Positions 34,101-44,498 of a DNA stretch of 49,369 bases are shown here, piece by piece. The notes beneath the pieces were generated by a model. It was given only the letters and a program-made list of their open reading frames with translations. It ran no database searches and was not told the DNA's origin. The number at the start of each line of letters is the position of its first letter. Positions within the stretch are counted from its first letter, which is position 1. Position numbers and translations under genes: made by a program. The DNA comes from Thermoleophilaceae bacterium (GTDB taxonomy: Bacteria > Actinomycetota > Thermoleophilia > Solirubrobacterales > Thermoleophilaceae), in assembly GCA_030448005.1 (NCBI GenBank), contig JAUJNT010000002.1, forward strand, positions 579,456 to 628,824, read 5' to 3'.

Positions 34101-35004
34101 CGGCGCTCAGGCAGGTGCGGGCGACTCCCAGGGGGGTGCGCACGGTGGTGCGAAGGCCGGCTCGGACGGCGAGCGGCAGGCTTCCGGAGAGCATTCCGGC
34201 GAGGGCGGGGACAAGCAGGACCCGGTACGCGGGCTCTCCGTGAGCGAGGACGGGATGAAGCTCGAGCTCGCGCGGACGGAGCTTCCGCGCGGCCGCCGCA
34301 GCCGGCTGGGCTTCCAGGTGGTGGACGCGGAGGGCAAGCCGGTGCGCGACTTCGAGGTCGAGCACGAGAAGAGGATGCACCTGATCGTGGCTCGACGCGA
34401 CATGGCGGGCTTCCAGCACCTGCATCCCAAGCTCGGGTCAGACGGGACCTGGAGCACTGCGCTCACGCTGCCGCGGGCCGGGAGCTACCGCGTCTTCGCC
34501 GACTTCAAGCGGGGCGGGCGCAGTCACACGCTGGCCGCCGACCTGGCCGTGGACGGCCCGGTTGACTGGCAGCCGATCCCCGCGCCGCGGGCCGGCGCCA
34601 GGACCGCCGCCGGCTACGAGGTGCGCATCGAGGGCGGGGGAGCGCGCGCCGGACGAGAGTCCGAGCTGCCCTTCAGCGTCGAGCGCGGCGGCGAGCCCGT
34701 GCAAGTCCAGCCATACCTGGGGGCCCGCGGGCACCTGGTGGCGCTGCGCGAGGGCGACATGGCCTACCTACACGTGCATCCCACCGAGGGCGCCGGGGGC
34801 GCCGAGGGCGAAGGCGAGCACGGGGGCGCCGAGGGCGAAGGCGAGCACGGCGGCGCCGCACACGGGGACGGGGACGGCGGCGGGAAGCAGGCGATCGCAT
34901 TCGCCACCCAGTTCCCAACCGAGGGGCGCTACCGCCTGTTCCTGCAGTTCAGGCACGAGGACCGGGTGCACACCGCGGCGTTCACGCGGGAGGTGGCGCG
35001 ATGA
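31174..35004 (+). CDS. copA: CopA copper-exporting P1B-ATPase fused in frame to DUF4396 and a periplasmic metal-binding module
   Basis: One uninterrupted 1276-residue frame. Residues 1-75: heavy-metal domain with GMTCASC (Cys19, Cys22). Residues 90-760: Cu(I) P1B-ATPase with CPC (396-398), phosphorylation motif DKTG (Asp440), a HP motif in [15 protein letters not shown] and [13 protein letters not shown] Gly/Pro linker (about 755-778) follows. From Met779: His-rich HSHHHEM, then a four-helix DUF4396 domain ([15 protein letters not shown]), a further membrane segment ([19 protein letters not shown]) and two periplasmic beta domains with His/Gly-rich loops. The linker DNA contains a CsoR-type promoter, an AGGAAGGA SD and ATG 33508, so the second half may also be made alone (498 residues). 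It exports Cu(I) and probably binds it outside. Confidence 0.9.
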   Translation: MTETSHLEHLELPITGMTCASCATRVEKRLNELEGVRAGVNYATEKATVDYDPEAVDTGALVGAVEAAGYAATLPSEQVDEPSARPEADDAAPLRRRLVISAALSLPVLLLSMVPALQFDNWQWLALQLATPVVVWGAWPFHVAAWSNLRHATATMDTLISVGTLAAWLWSLYALFLGEAGMTGMTMAFDLLPEPGEGAHDIYLEVASVVTTFILAGRYFEARAKRQAGAALTALLELGAKDVAVLGDDGAESRIPVERLQVGQRFVVRPGEKIATDGTVEEGASAVDRSLLTGESVPVEVGPGSEVAGATVNAGGRLVVRATRVGADTALSQIARLVTEAQSGKAPVQRLADRVAAVFVPIVIAIAFATLGFWLAAGEGTSYAFTAAVAVLIIACPCALGLATPTALLVGTGRGAQLGLLIRGPEVLESTRRVDTVVLDKTGTVTTGKMSVVEVGVGDGVDHQEALRLVGAVEDGSEHPIARAIADAARQEVGHLPPLASFSNREGLGVEGVVDGDRAIVVGGRRLLTGQGSEIPRDLDETARAAEARGRTVVLAAWEDRVRVVLAVADTVKPSSAEAVEQLKALGLRPVLLTGDNETTARAVAQEVGIEEVIAEVLPSDKAAVVKRLQGEGRVVAMVGDGVNDAPALAQADLGLSIGTGTDVAIEASDLTLVSGDLRAAADAIRLSRATLRTIKQNLGWAFGYNLAALPLAAAGLLNPLIAGAAMAFSSVSVVANALRLRGFRGGRADTGGAPPGKPPGGIDTLAPADAPDPRKDKMEASAHSHHHEMPTSGSALNAVAFSATLHCLTGCAIGEVLGMVIGTALGFSDLGTIALAVALAFLFGYSLTSLPLLRAGLTLAAVVPIALATDTFSIAVMEIVDNAIMLAIPGAMEAGAGNVLFWAALSVALVIAGVVAFPVNRWLITRGKGHAVLHETGIHGGPPTRLVAAIAAVAFVFGSVVLIAEAGDSEGGGHGGAQAGAGDSQGGAHGGAKAGSDGERQASGEHSGEGGDKQDPVRGLSVSEDGMKLELARTELPRGRRSRLGFQVVDAEGKPVRDFEVEHEKRMHLIVARRDMAGFQHLHPKLGSDGTWSTALTLPRAGSYRVFADFKRGGRSHTLAADLAVDGPVDWQPIPAPRAGARTAAGYEVRIEGGGARAGRESELPFSVERGGEPVQVQPYLGARGHLVALREGDMAYLHVHPTEGAGGAEGEGEHGGAEGEGEHGGAAHGDGDGGGKQAIAFATQFPTEGRYRLFLQFRHEDRVHTAAFTREVAR
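33441..33470 (+). promoter_or_regulatory. Internal CsoR-type promoter inside the copA frame
   Basis: TGGCAA (33441-33446), 18-bp spacer, TACACT (33465-33470). The site ACCCCCCGGGGGTAT (33447-33461) is the exact reverse complement of the copA operator at 31096-31110. SD AGGAAGGA and ATG 33508 follow. Confidence 0.75.
34794..34854 (+). repeat. Tandem repeat coding GAEGEGEHG
   Basis: Two near-identical copies of about 30 bp encode [20 protein letters not shown] in the periplasmic part of the CopA fusion, adding His residues that could bind metal. Confidence 0.8.
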
Positions 35005-35044
35005 GCCCCCCGCCGCCCGCTCGCGGGCAAACGCCGGCGGTGCG

Positions 35045-35740
35045 CTAGCCGGGGTGCTCGCCTCCGTGGTCCTGCTCCCCCGCGGGCGCCCCGTGCCCTG
35101 AGGGCTTGCCGTGACCGGCGCCCGCGGGCACCGGGCCCCCGAACTCCTTCGTGCGGAAGTCGTTCATCTCCTCGATCTCGCGCTTCTGGGTCGCGATGAT
35201 CTCCTCGGCCAGCTCCCGAAGCGAGGCATCGTCGGTCTTCTTCAGCACGACGTTTGCCATCTTGATCGCGCCTCTGTGGTGGGGAACCATCTCGTCCACG
35301 AAGGCGCGGTCGAATGGATCCGCCGAGCGAAGCTTCACGTTGGTATCGGCTGAGTGGGTCATCCCGGCCTCCGCGGCCGTCAGTCCGAGGCCGTCATGGC
35401 CGCCCGGGTCGGGCTTCAGCGGACCGCCGAAGCGCCGGGTGTAGATGTCCTTCATCTCCGCGATCTCCCTGGCCTGGGTGGAGCCGATGTCCTTGGCGAG
35501 CTCGGTGATGAAGGGGTCCTTGCCCTGCTGCTCGGCGATCTTCGCCATCTCGAGCGCCGACTCGTGGTGGGAGACCATGGCAGTCAAGAAGGCCTTCTCC
35601 GCACCCTCGTTCTTCTTGTCGGCCGCGGCAGAGTCGCCGCCCTCCTCATCACCGCCACAGCCCGCGCCGGCCACGGCGAGCAGTAGGGCCGCCAGCACGG
35701 CGGCGAGGACGTTGAGGGTCAGACGGCAGCGGGGGAGCAC
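35045..35740 (-). CDS. DUF305 lipoprotein with two His-His modules
   Basis: A 231-residue lipoprotein. GTG 35740 has AAGGAGAG before it; a longer frame to 35779 lacks this. The lipobox is AVAGAGC. Two DUF305 four-helix modules follow, each with the family signature: VSHHESALEMAKIA and VPHHRGAIKMANVV, plus TQAREIAEM and TQKREIEEM. The C-terminus is His/Gly-rich. DUF305 proteins are exported ferritin-like helical bundles frequently encoded with copper-resistance genes; a metal-binding role is likely but not proven. It converges on the CopA fusion gene with a 40-bp gap. Confidence 0.85.
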   Translation of the reverse strand: MLPRCRLTLNVLAAVLAALLLAVAGAGCGGDEEGGDSAAADKKNEGAEKAFLTAMVSHHESALEMAKIAEQQGKDPFITELAKDIGSTQAREIAEMKDIYTRRFGGPLKPDPGGHDGLGLTAAEAGMTHSADTNVKLRSADPFDRAFVDEMVPHHRGAIKMANVVLKKTDDASLRELAEEIIATQKREIEEMNDFRTKEFGGPVPAGAGHGKPSGHGAPAGEQDHGGEHPG

Positions 35741-35885
35741 TCCCTCTCCTTCGATCGAGAACCGGGGCGGTTGTCGCATGTTAGAGAGCGCGAACCCCCT
35801 GGCCTCCGACGCGCCCTGGCGGGAGGCCGTAGGGCGAGCGTGGCGCGGGGAATCCCGGGGGCGCGAGCCACTCGGCCTACTCTCA
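35741..35885. other. Intergenic, 145 bp
   Basis: Between two minus-strand genes. I see no CsoR-type palindrome here, so copper control of the DUF305 gene is not supported by sequence. Confidence 0.4.
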
Positions 35886-38279
35886 CTATGAGAAGGAGCG
35901 CAGGAGGCGGGCGATGCGCTTCTTGTCGGCGGTCAGCCGCAGGTCTGCCAGGCCGAGCTCGACGACCCTCCCGCGGCGCACCTTCACCACGATGCGCGAT
36001 CCCCGCGCGGCGGTGAGGTACCAGTCGTTGCCGTTCACGCGGTAGCGGCTCTCACCGCGAAGGCGCCTGCGCACGGTGGCCGCGCGCGATCCCTTGCGGA
36101 TGCCCTTCAAGCGGTGCGAAGCGCTCGAGGTCAGGGCGAGCACGGCACGGCCGCGTATGCGCCGGCGCTCCTGCCGGCTGAGGTCCTTCTGGATCGCGGC
36201 GGTCGGATAGCCGACGCGCGCGTAGCCGCCGCCGACCAGGCAGAAGCGGTCCAGCGTGGATGTCTTGCGGTTGAGGCTGCGCGGGGGATAGACCTGCCGG
36301 TTGGCCCGCCGCAGGCCACCGAGCCGGGCGCGGTCGACCCGTCTGCCGCCGATGCGGCGGGTGGGCATAGCGCACAGGCCCGCCCCCCGGCCGGCGCGCG
36401 GGTTGCTCACGATCAGCTCCACGTTGGCGTCGCGTGGGCGCCCGCCTGCCGCCTTGCTCTGCTTGGGGTCGTTGTAGGCGAAGACCCGCGCCAGCGAGGC
36501 CAGCTGGTCCTCGTTGAAGCCGGCGGCGCTGCCCGGAGGGGGAAGCCCCACCTGCGCTCCGTGATCGACGGGGGTGCCCAGGATCGAGAGGGTGCCGTCG
36601 CCGTTGTCCATGATCTCCAGGAGCCGGTGCTGCTGCGGCCAGTCGTTGGTAGCTGTGGTGTTGATCTCCCACCAGTTGCCCCGGGCCCCGCAGAAGCTGC
36701 CGCACGGCACCACCCGGTTCGAGTGGCTGTGCCCCGCGAGGTAGGCCACAACGTTCCGGTGTGCCGACAGGAGGCTCGCCAGCTCGCCACCCAGGTGGGT
36801 AGGCGACGAGCCGCGCGGGTCGAGGTCACACCCGGGGTTGCGGTCGTGGCCGTGGGAGTCCTGCGTGCCGTAGTACGGGCCCTCGACGCTCGCGTAGCGC
36901 CCGGTGCAGGACGGGGCGGCCTCGTCGGGGGTCGCGGAGGTCATCGTCCGGATCGCGTGGTGTCCGAAGACCACCACGATCTTGCGGGCCGCACTTGCCC
37001 GGGCGAGCTCGCCGCGCAACCACTGGAACTGGGGGTCGTCGATGTTGCCCTGCGCCGAGCCGACCGTGGCCCCACCCTCAGAGACGGTCTCCAGCGAGAT
37101 GAACCGCAGCCCGGGCTTGGGGTCCCACGCGTAGTAGCCGGCGGTGAAGCCCGAGGCGGCGTTCTGGGCGGGGTCCACGAAGTCGAAGCCGTGGGCGTCG
37201 GCCTGGCTGCCCGCACCGTAGATGCGCTTGGCCTGCACCCGATCGACGAACCGGCGCCGCTCGTCGGGCGGAACGGAAAAGCCCGTTGGGAGGGCGAAGG
37301 TGGAGCTCGCGTTCAGAGCCCGCGGGGGGTTGGTCGCGAACGGCTTGAAGCAGCCCGTGGCCACCCGCTCGGAGTTGGCGACGGCCGAGGCGTTTCCCTG
37401 GACGAGCCCGTCGTGGTTTCCGTTGGCCACGTAGGTCGGCACCGGTGTGGACCCCCTGCGCAGGCCCATCGCCACGAACGGTCGCTGGGCCCGGTCCATC
37501 AGCCCTTCGTAGCCGGGCCAGCTCGTGAAGACAGGGCCCGCGGGCCGGTTGGGGTCATAGAAGTTGGGGTCTCCCGATCCTCCGTTGTAGTCCGAGTAGT
37601 CCTGCACCCCGGTGTAGCGCCGCGCCTCGTCGTCTGGTAGGCGGTTCAGAGCCGCCTTGTCGAAGAGGCTGCAACCGGAGTAGTCGGAGGTGCCGCTGTT
37701 GGGATCGATGGTCTGCCCGCCCTCGATCAGCTGGCGGACCCACGTCATCTCGTTCTCCTGCTGGTTGTCCGACTGGTCGCCGGTGAGGATCGCGAAGTCC
37801 ATCGCCGCCCGCCGGCCCTTGGCGCCGCGGTCCGGGCTGGCGGTGGTGAAGTGGTTGAGCTGGCGCATCGAGTAGTCGATGACCGCCGGTATGAGCGCCT
37901 CCTGGGGCCGCCAGCTGCTCGAGCCTCGCACCAGGGGCGAGTTCAGCTCCTGCCTTGCCGGGGACTCCTCGTCGGCCAACTGGAAGTCGGTGAGCTGTGC
38001 GAAGTAGGCGAGCGAGCGGCGTCGCCCCTCGCGGCGCGACTGCGCCTTGGCCCGCGGCAGCTCGCGCAGCACACGCGCGGCCGGCGGTCCACCGGCGAGC
38101 GTGAGGAAGTCGGGCTTCGCCGGGTCGGGCGGCGGACCCGGCACGACGGTGCCCTCCGCGGTGGTGTGCCCCATCGTCTGGGCGAACGAGCTGCCGGCGG
38201 CCAGCGCGGCGCACAGCGCCACCAGCACGGTGGCGACCGCAAGCGTGCGGCGTGTTGTCGAGAGACGAGCCAGAGGCAT
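35886..38279 (-). CDS. Large secreted metallophosphoesterase, TIGR03767-like
   Basis: A 797-residue exported protein from ATG 38279 with signal VATVLVALCAALAAGSSFAQ. It has scattered calcineurin-type motifs: FAQLTDFQLADEE, ILTGDQSDNQQ, YVANGNHDGL, VVFGHHAIR and AGHSHSNRV. This layout and length fit the actinobacterial TIGR03767 (PPA1498-type) family. A C-terminal basic beta region (RVNGNDWYLTAARGSRIVVK) may bind the cell surface. The substrate is unknown. A longer frame exists upstream but adds residues before the signal peptide. Confidence 0.85.
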   Translation of the reverse strand: MPLARLSTTRRTLAVATVLVALCAALAAGSSFAQTMGHTTAEGTVVPGPPPDPAKPDFLTLAGGPPAARVLRELPRAKAQSRREGRRRSLAYFAQLTDFQLADEESPARQELNSPLVRGSSSWRPQEALIPAVIDYSMRQLNHFTTASPDRGAKGRRAAMDFAILTGDQSDNQQENEMTWVRQLIEGGQTIDPNSGTSDYSGCSLFDKAALNRLPDDEARRYTGVQDYSDYNGGSGDPNFYDPNRPAGPVFTSWPGYEGLMDRAQRPFVAMGLRRGSTPVPTYVANGNHDGLVQGNASAVANSERVATGCFKPFATNPPRALNASSTFALPTGFSVPPDERRRFVDRVQAKRIYGAGSQADAHGFDFVDPAQNAASGFTAGYYAWDPKPGLRFISLETVSEGGATVGSAQGNIDDPQFQWLRGELARASAARKIVVVFGHHAIRTMTSATPDEAAPSCTGRYASVEGPYYGTQDSHGHDRNPGCDLDPRGSSPTHLGGELASLLSAHRNVVAYLAGHSHSNRVVPCGSFCGARGNWWEINTTATNDWPQQHRLLEIMDNGDGTLSILGTPVDHGAQVGLPPPGSAAGFNEDQLASLARVFAYNDPKQSKAAGGRPRDANVELIVSNPRAGRGAGLCAMPTRRIGGRRVDRARLGGLRRANRQVYPPRSLNRKTSTLDRFCLVGGGYARVGYPTAAIQKDLSRQERRRIRGRAVLALTSSASHRLKGIRKGSRAATVRRRLRGESRYRVNGNDWYLTAARGSRIVVKVRRGRVVELGLADLRLTADKKRIARLLRSFS

Positions 38280-38396
38280 GTAGGCCGCGCTGGAGGGGCG
38301 GGCAACCTGAACGTAGCGAACGTCCGCGAGGGCGATCCCCACACGGGGGCGGTCCCGCACCCACGCCGGGAGCGGTCCCGCGCACCTGCGCCGCCG

Positions 38397-38624
38397 CTAC
38401 CGGGCCGGCCCGTCTCGAACCAGTCGAAGCTGCTCGCTGCCCACTTCGATGAGGTCCCCAGGGTGAAGCTGCCTGCCCCGGCGGGCCTCGGGCTCGCCGT
38501 TCACGAGGATGCGCTCGGCTGTCAGGAACTCCTTGAGGTCACCGCCGCCCCCAACGGCTCCGGTGAGCTTCAGGAGCTGGCCCAGGCGGATCATCTCGCC
38601 TCTAATCGAAACCTCTTGAGCCAC
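38397..38624 (-). CDS. S4-domain RNA-binding protein (YbcJ/RlbA-like)
   Basis: A 75-residue protein, essentially one S4 fold: EVSIRGEMIRLGQLLKLTGA, LKEFLTAERILVNGE and RRGRQLHPGDLIEVGS. S4 domains bind structured RNA such as rRNA or tRNA. The start is GTG 38624, preceded at 7 nt by TAGGCT and no SD, so a leaderless transcript is likely. A much longer frame upstream is spurious, being antisense to the next gene. Confidence 0.85.
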   Translation of the reverse strand: MAQEVSIRGEMIRLGQLLKLTGAVGGGGDLKEFLTAERILVNGEPEARRGRQLHPGDLIEVGSEQLRLVRDGPAR

Positions 38625-38774
38625 GCGGGTGAGCCTAGCCGGGACACCGGTCTCCGCGGACTCCAGCGGCAAGGTGCTCGGTCTCGAGCCGGAGCGACGG
38701 GTTGACTCCGAAACTTCGGGGCCCGGGTGACGTTTACAAGGTAAAGCCAGCGACGTCGAGGAAAAGGATTTCCG

Positions 38775-39443
38775 TTGAAACGCAAAGGACTTGCAATTGC
38801 GGCCATGGCTCTGGCCATCGCCGCCCTGCCTGTGGCGGCCGACGCCACCCACAAGCCGGGTCACCAGCCGGGCGCGGGCGGAGCCGACCTGACGATCGGA
38901 GCCAACCCGACCACCACCGTGTTCCAGAACGCGACCGTGATCTCCGGTCGGCTGAAGGGCCCGAACAACAGCGGCCAGACGATCACGTTGCGAGAGGATG
39001 CGCATCCGTTCAACATCGGCGACAAGGCCGTGGCCACCACCCAGACGAACCAGCAGGGTGTCTACAGCTTCACCCGACGGCCGGCCGAGAACACCACCTA
39101 TCAGGTCACCCTCGGCACCGTGCGCAGTGAGCGGGTGTTGGTGAACGTGCGCATCAGGATGAGCCTGAAGGCCAGCGACTACACCCCGCGCGTCGGCCAG
39201 CTCGTCCGCCTGAGCGGCAGGGCCTGCCCCGCCCACGACGGCATCACCGTGCGGATCCAGCGCCGGACGAGCACCGGTGCCTTCAAGACGGTGCGGCGCA
39301 CGAGCCTGAGGGCCGCCACCCGCTGCTCGATCTACAGCCGGCGCCTTCGCATCTATCGCGACGGCACCTACCGCGTCACCGCGGACGACGCCAACCACGC
39401 CACCGGGATCAGCCGCACCCGCTTCCTGAACGCTCACCGCTAG
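38775..39443 (+). CDS. Secreted protein with Ig-like surface domains
   Basis: A 222-residue exported protein with TTG start at 38775, preceded by AGGAAAAGGA. The signal peptide MKRKGLAIAAMALAIAALPV ends in ADA. The mature part has two beta-sandwich segments (TTTVFQNATVISGRLKG and ISLKASDYTPRVGQLVRLSG-type), with the Cys pair ACPAHDG and RCSIY probably disulfide-linked. This resembles the Ig-like repeats of actinobacterial surface proteins. Function unknown; a terminator follows. TTGACT at about 38701 could serve as -35. Confidence 0.7.
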   Translation: MKRKGLAIAAMALAIAALPVAADATHKPGHQPGAGGADLTIGANPTTTVFQNATVISGRLKGPNNSGQTITLREDAHPFNIGDKAVATTQTNQQGVYSFTRRPAENTTYQVTLGTVRSERVLVNVRIRMSLKASDYTPRVGQLVRLSGRACPAHDGITVRIQRRTSTGAFKTVRRTSLRAATRCSIYSRRLRIYRDGTYRVTADDANHATGISRTRFLNAHR

Positions 39444-39451
39444 ACGAGGAT

Positions 39452-39483
39452 CGCGGGGGCGCGCGCTCCGGCGCGTCCCCGCG
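39452..39483 (+). terminator. 13-bp stem-loop after the secreted protein gene
   Basis: CGCGGGGGCGCGC pairs with GCGCGTCCCCGCG (one G-T pair) around GCTCCG, followed by CCTCTTTT. It lies between convergent genes. Confidence 0.8.
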
Positions 39484-39512
39484 CCTCTTTTGAGGAGATG
39501 GAGTCGGGTGGC

Positions 39513-41471
39513 TTAGGAAACGGAGTCGGCGGTGGCCTTGGCGCGCCGCGCGCGCTTGACGCGCGCGCCCTTCTCGAGCTCCACCTTGCGCAGCCTCACG
39601 GCGGCCGGGGTGACCTCCACGCACTCGTCCTCTCGGAGGAACTCGAGCGCCTGGTCTAGCGAGAGCTTACGTGCGGGCACCAGCCTGATGAGCAGGTCGG
39701 AGGTGGAGGAGCGGATGTTGGTCAGGTGCTTCTCCTTGACCGCGTTCACGTCGAGGTCGTCGGGACGGGCGTTCTCGCCCACGATCATCCCCTCGTAGAC
39801 CTCCTCCCCGGGACCGACGAAGAGGGTGCCGCGCTCCTGCAGCCCGAACAGCGCAAAGCTCGCGGTCTGGCCGATGCGGTCCGCCACCAGGGCCCCCGTC
39901 GGGCGGGTGCGGAGCTCCCCCGCCCACGGCTCCCACCCCTCGAAGACGTGGTGAAGGATGCCGGTGCCGCGCGTCTCGGTGAGGAACTCGGTACGGAAGC
40001 CGATCAGGGCGCGGGCCGGCACCAGGTACTCCATCCGCACCCAACCCGTGCCGTGGGAAGGATTTGGCACGGATGCCGAATGCTTCGCGCCGCCGGAAGT
40101 TTTCGGCACGGACGGCGAATACTTCGCACCGCCGGAAGGATTTGGCACGGATGCCGAATACTTCGCACCACTATTCACCATCTGCTCGAGGCGGCCCTTG
40201 CGAAGCGCCAGCAGCTGGGTGATCACACCCACGTAGTCCTCGGGGACGTCGATCGACAGGCGCTCGACCGGCTCGTGCACCTTCCCGTCGATCTCGCGGG
40301 TGACCACCTGCGGCTGGCCCACGGTGAGCTCGAAGCCCTCGCGGCGCATGATCTCCACCAGCACCGCGAGCTGCAGCTCCCCGCGGCCCTGCACCTCCCA
40401 CGCGTCGGGGCGCTCGGTGTCGAGCACGCGAATCGACACGTTGCCGACCAGCTCCTGATCGAGGCGCGCCCGCACCTGGCGGGCGGTGAGCTTCGAGCCG
40501 TCACGGCCCGCAAGCGGTGAGGTGTTGGTGCCGATAACCACCGAGAGGGACGGCTCGTCCACCGTGATCACCGGCAGCGGGCGCGGGTCCTCCGGATCGG
40601 CCAGCGTCTCTCCGATCGTCACGTCGAGAAGCCCCGCCACGGCGATCAGCTCGCCCGGCCCCGCCTCCTCGGCCTCCACCCGGTCGAGCGCGTCTGTCAC
40701 ATACAGCTCGCTTACGGTGGCGCGGTCGACGCGTCCGTCGGCGCGACACCAGGCGATCTGCTGGCCGTTTCTGATCGTGCCGTTGCGAACACGGCACAGC
40801 GCCAGACGGCCGACGTAGGGGGATGCGTCGAGGTTTGTCACGTGGGCCTGCAGCGGGTGATCGGGATCGTGCTCGGGGGCGGGAATGCGCTCCAGCAGGA
40901 GGTCCATCAGCGGCGCGAGGTCGGCGCCCTCGACTCCCTCCTCGAGGGAGGCCCAGCCCGCCCTTGCGTTGGTGTAGACGATCGGGAACTCGATCTGCTC
41001 CTCGTCCGCGTCGAGGTCGAGGAACAGCTGATAGACGTCGTCCACCACCTCGCCGATCCGCGCGTCGGCGCGGTCAACCTTGTTGATCACGAGGATCACC
41101 GGCAGGCGGGATTGGAGCGCCTTGCGGAGCACGAAGCGCGTCTGTGGCAGCGGGCCCTCCGAGGCGTCCACGAGCAGCAGCACGCCGTCGACCATCGTGA
41201 GGCCGCGCTCGACCTCTCCGCCAAAGTCCGAGTGGCCGGGCGTGTCAACGATGTTGAGCTTTGCGCCGTCGTAGCGCACGGCGGTGTTCTTGGCGAGGAT
41301 CGTGATGCCCTTCTCGCGCTCGAGGTCCATCGAGTCCATCACGCGCTCGTTCACGTCCTGGCCGGTGCGGAAGGCACCGGACTGCCACAGCATCGCGTCC
41401 ACGAGCGTCGTCTTGCCGTGGTCAACGTGCGCGACGATCGCGACGTTGCGGATGTCATCTCGGCGGGCCAT
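39513..41471 (-). CDS. typA: BipA/TypA ribosome-associated GTPase with repeat insertion
   Basis: A 652-residue translational GTPase (E. coli BipA about 607). G1 AHVDHGKTT, switch I around [21 protein letters not shown] and NKVD are intact, and the C-terminal BipA domain ([31 protein letters not shown]) is recognisable. Between QMV-N-S and GTGWVRMEY the family has almost no spacer, but here three 13-residue repeats are inserted (residues about 434-472). BipA helps 50S assembly, especially in the cold. Start ATG 41471. The insertion is in frame and lies in a loop, so the protein may remain functional. Confidence 0.95.
   Translation of the reverse strand: MARRDDIRNVAIVAHVDHGKTTLVDAMLWQSGAFRTGQDVNERVMDSMDLEREKGITILAKNTAVRYDGAKLNIVDTPGHSDFGGEVERGLTMVDGVLLLVDASEGPLPQTRFVLRKALQSRLPVILVINKVDRADARIGEVVDDVYQLFLDLDADEEQIEFPIVYTNARAGWASLEEGVEGADLAPLMDLLLERIPAPEHDPDHPLQAHVTNLDASPYVGRLALCRVRNGTIRNGQQIAWCRADGRVDRATVSELYVTDALDRVEAEEAGPGELIAVAGLLDVTIGETLADPEDPRPLPVITVDEPSLSVVIGTNTSPLAGRDGSKLTARQVRARLDQELVGNVSIRVLDTERPDAWEVQGRGELQLAVLVEIMRREGFELTVGQPQVVTREIDGKVHEPVERLSIDVPEDYVGVITQLLALRKGRLEQMVNSGAKYSASVPNPSGGAKYSPSVPKTSGGAKHSASVPNPSHGTGWVRMEYLVPARALIGFRTEFLTETRGTGILHHVFEGWEPWAGELRTRPTGALVADRIGQTASFALFGLQERGTLFVGPGEEVYEGMIVGENARPDDLDVNAVKEKHLTNIRSSTSDLLIRLVPARKLSLDQALEFLREDECVEVTPAAVRLRKVELEKGARVKRARRAKATADSVS
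40056..40172. repeat. Three 39-bp tandem repeats inside typA
   Basis: Units 40056-40094, 40095-40133 and 40134-40172; the first and third differ at only a few positions. Coding strand gives [26 protein letters not shown] and [13 protein letters not shown]. Each unit contains TTCGGCATCCGTGCC or a close variant. Confidence 0.95.
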
Positions 41472-41577
41472 GCGCTGGGGGATGGTAGGGAGCCGGGCAC
41501 ACCGGCCGCCTCCGGCCCCCGCGCCAAAGCCTGGCCGACGCCCGGCTTCGGGAGCCCTGCGGCCCCCGCGCCGACCC

Positions 41578-41826
41578 CTAGCCGATTCCCGGTTTCGGCA
41601 GCCTGGTCACGCGCGGCGACTCCCCCGCGGGGGCCGTGCTCTGCGACCCGAGGGCCACCCCGTCCTGCGGGCCGGGGGCCACCCCATCGGCCTCCTCTCC
41701 GCGGCCGATCGCCCCGAGCAACCTCTCGCGCTTCATCAGCGCCACGGCTCCCGCACCTGCACCCGCGATCGTGAGGGCCGCCAGCGTGGGGCCCTTCCTC
41801 GAGCTTCGCCGTTTCCTGAGCGTCAT
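41578..41826 (-). CDS. Small hypothetical membrane protein
   Basis: An 82-residue product from ATG 41826 with GAGAGGAG in front. It is basic at the N-terminus ([13 protein letters not shown]), then has one hydrophobic segment ([18 protein letters not shown]) and a Gly/Pro/Glu-rich tail ending [11 protein letters not shown]. Probably a single-pass membrane protein with the basic end inside. The family is unknown to me. Confidence 0.6.
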   Translation of the reverse strand: MTLRKRRSSRKGPTLAALTIAGAGAGAVALMKRERLLGAIGRGEEADGVAPGPQDGVALGSQSTAPAGESPRVTRLPKPGIG

Positions 41827-42026
41827 CGCCAGCTCCTCTCGTATCGAACGCCACCTACTCATCCGGAATACCCAGGTCCCGGTGGCAGGTAACGGACCGC
41901 CGCCCCCTGCTACGGTCCCGGGGTCGGGTGGCGATCGCGTCGCCCGAGAGGTTCCGTTCCTAGTTGCGCTCCTAGCGCGTCCGGGGTCGCTGGATCTCCC
42001 CGTCGCAAAACACAGGAGTCGCATAC

Positions 42027-43235
<1,209 letters not shown>

Positions 43236-43308
43236 CGCGTTTTCCACCCGCGTACGCGGGTACCGCTCGCACGGCAGCCCCCGAGACGAGCGCGATGCGA
43301 GGAGCACG

Positions 43309-44325
43309 ATGACCGACGCCACCGACGGCCGTCCCACGCAGTACTGGTTCGGCGCGTCCGCCGAGGAGTTCCGCCCCTCCGAGATGCTGGAGCAGGCCCG
43401 GGCCGCCGAGACGGCCGGCTTCGACGGCCTCGGCGCGTCCGACCACTTCGCGCCCTGGTTCCCGGACGGCCAGGCCTCACAGGCGTGGGTGTACCTGGGC
43501 GCGCTCGGGCAGGTCACCTCGAAGCCGATCGGCACGGGCGTGACACCCGTCATCCACCACTACCACCCCGGTCTGATCGCGCAGGCGTTCATGTCCCTCG
43601 AGGAGATGTACCCGGGGCGAGTGTGGCTCGGCGTCGGCTCCGGCGAGGCGCTGAACGAGATACCGCTCGGCCTGGACTGGCCCGAGCCGCGGGAGAAGCT
43701 CGAGCGCTTCGACCAGGGCCTCGAGGCGATCGAGCGCCTGTGGGAAGGCGAGACCGTCACGATGGACGCCGGCTGGTTCAGCCTGAAGGAGGCAAGGCTC
43801 TACACGCGCGCCTCCTCGAAGCCGAGGATGTACGTCTCCGCGTTCGGACCACAGGCGGCGGCGATAGCGGGCCGTCACGGCCAGGGGCTGTGGACGCTCG
43901 GCGACCCCGAGTCCGCCCCGGAGATCATCGACGCCTACCGCGAGGCCTGCGCCAAGAGCGGCAAGGAGGAGGGCGAGATCATCCTGCAGTCCGGGATGGC
44001 CTGGGCTGAGAGCGAGGCCGACGCGATCGCCGGCGCGCGCAAGTGGCGGCCCACCCAGATCGACGCCGTCTACCTCGAGGACATCCACGACCCGGGCGAG
44101 ATGCAGCGGATGGCAGACGAGCAGGTGAGCGACCACGAGTTCGCGAAGGAGGGCTTCATCGTCGGGTCCGACCCGGACGAGGCGGTGGAGCGCATCAGGC
44201 AGATGCAGGGCGTGGGCGCCAGCGTGATCTGCCTGCAGCTGATCGGCGACGCCGACCCGCTCGGCACGATCCGGACCTACGGGGAGAAGGTGCTGCCCGC
44301 GCTGCGAGGCGCGGCGGTGAGCTGA
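43309..44325 (+). CDS. F420-dependent LLM-class oxidoreductase (TIGR03557-like)
   Basis: A 338-residue luciferase-like TIM barrel from ATG 43309 with AGGAG at 5 nt. It reads YWFGASAEEFRPSEMLEQA, GLGASDHFAPW, TGVTPVIHHYHPGLIAQAF, then PGRVWLGVGSGEALNE, matching F420-dependent glucose-6-phosphate-dehydrogenase-like enzymes. SDHFAPW has the His that contacts the deazaflavin in this group. The substrate is unknown. Presence implies an F420-using actinobacterium. Confidence 0.9.
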   Translation: MTDATDGRPTQYWFGASAEEFRPSEMLEQARAAETAGFDGLGASDHFAPWFPDGQASQAWVYLGALGQVTSKPIGTGVTPVIHHYHPGLIAQAFMSLEEMYPGRVWLGVGSGEALNEIPLGLDWPEPREKLERFDQGLEAIERLWEGETVTMDAGWFSLKEARLYTRASSKPRMYVSAFGPQAAAIAGRHGQGLWTLGDPESAPEIIDAYREACAKSGKEEGEIILQSGMAWAESEADAIAGARKWRPTQIDAVYLEDIHDPGEMQRMADEQVSDHEFAKEGFIVGSDPDEAVERIRQMQGVGASVICLQLIGDADPLGTIRTYGEKVLPALRGAAVS

Positions 44326-44498
44326 GCGCGGGGGGGGCTGGCTGGACGCACGGCCCCGGCCTCGCCTGCGCAAGCCGCGACTCGTTGGCAGAACCCGGCC
44401 GCGCTCGATGCGTTCTTGCGATGTCGCCGAGCGGGGCCGATAGCGCCGCGGGGCAAGGGCGGGGTTTCTCGACCCGGGCGGGGGGTAGTCGCAAAGGC

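Noticed and set aside
33058-34425. 455-codon minus-strand frame
   Set aside because: Antisense to the copA fusion; composition is that of a shadow.
40056-40172. CRISPR-like array in typA
   Set aside because: The units are contiguous 39-bp repeats without spacers and lie in a coding frame.
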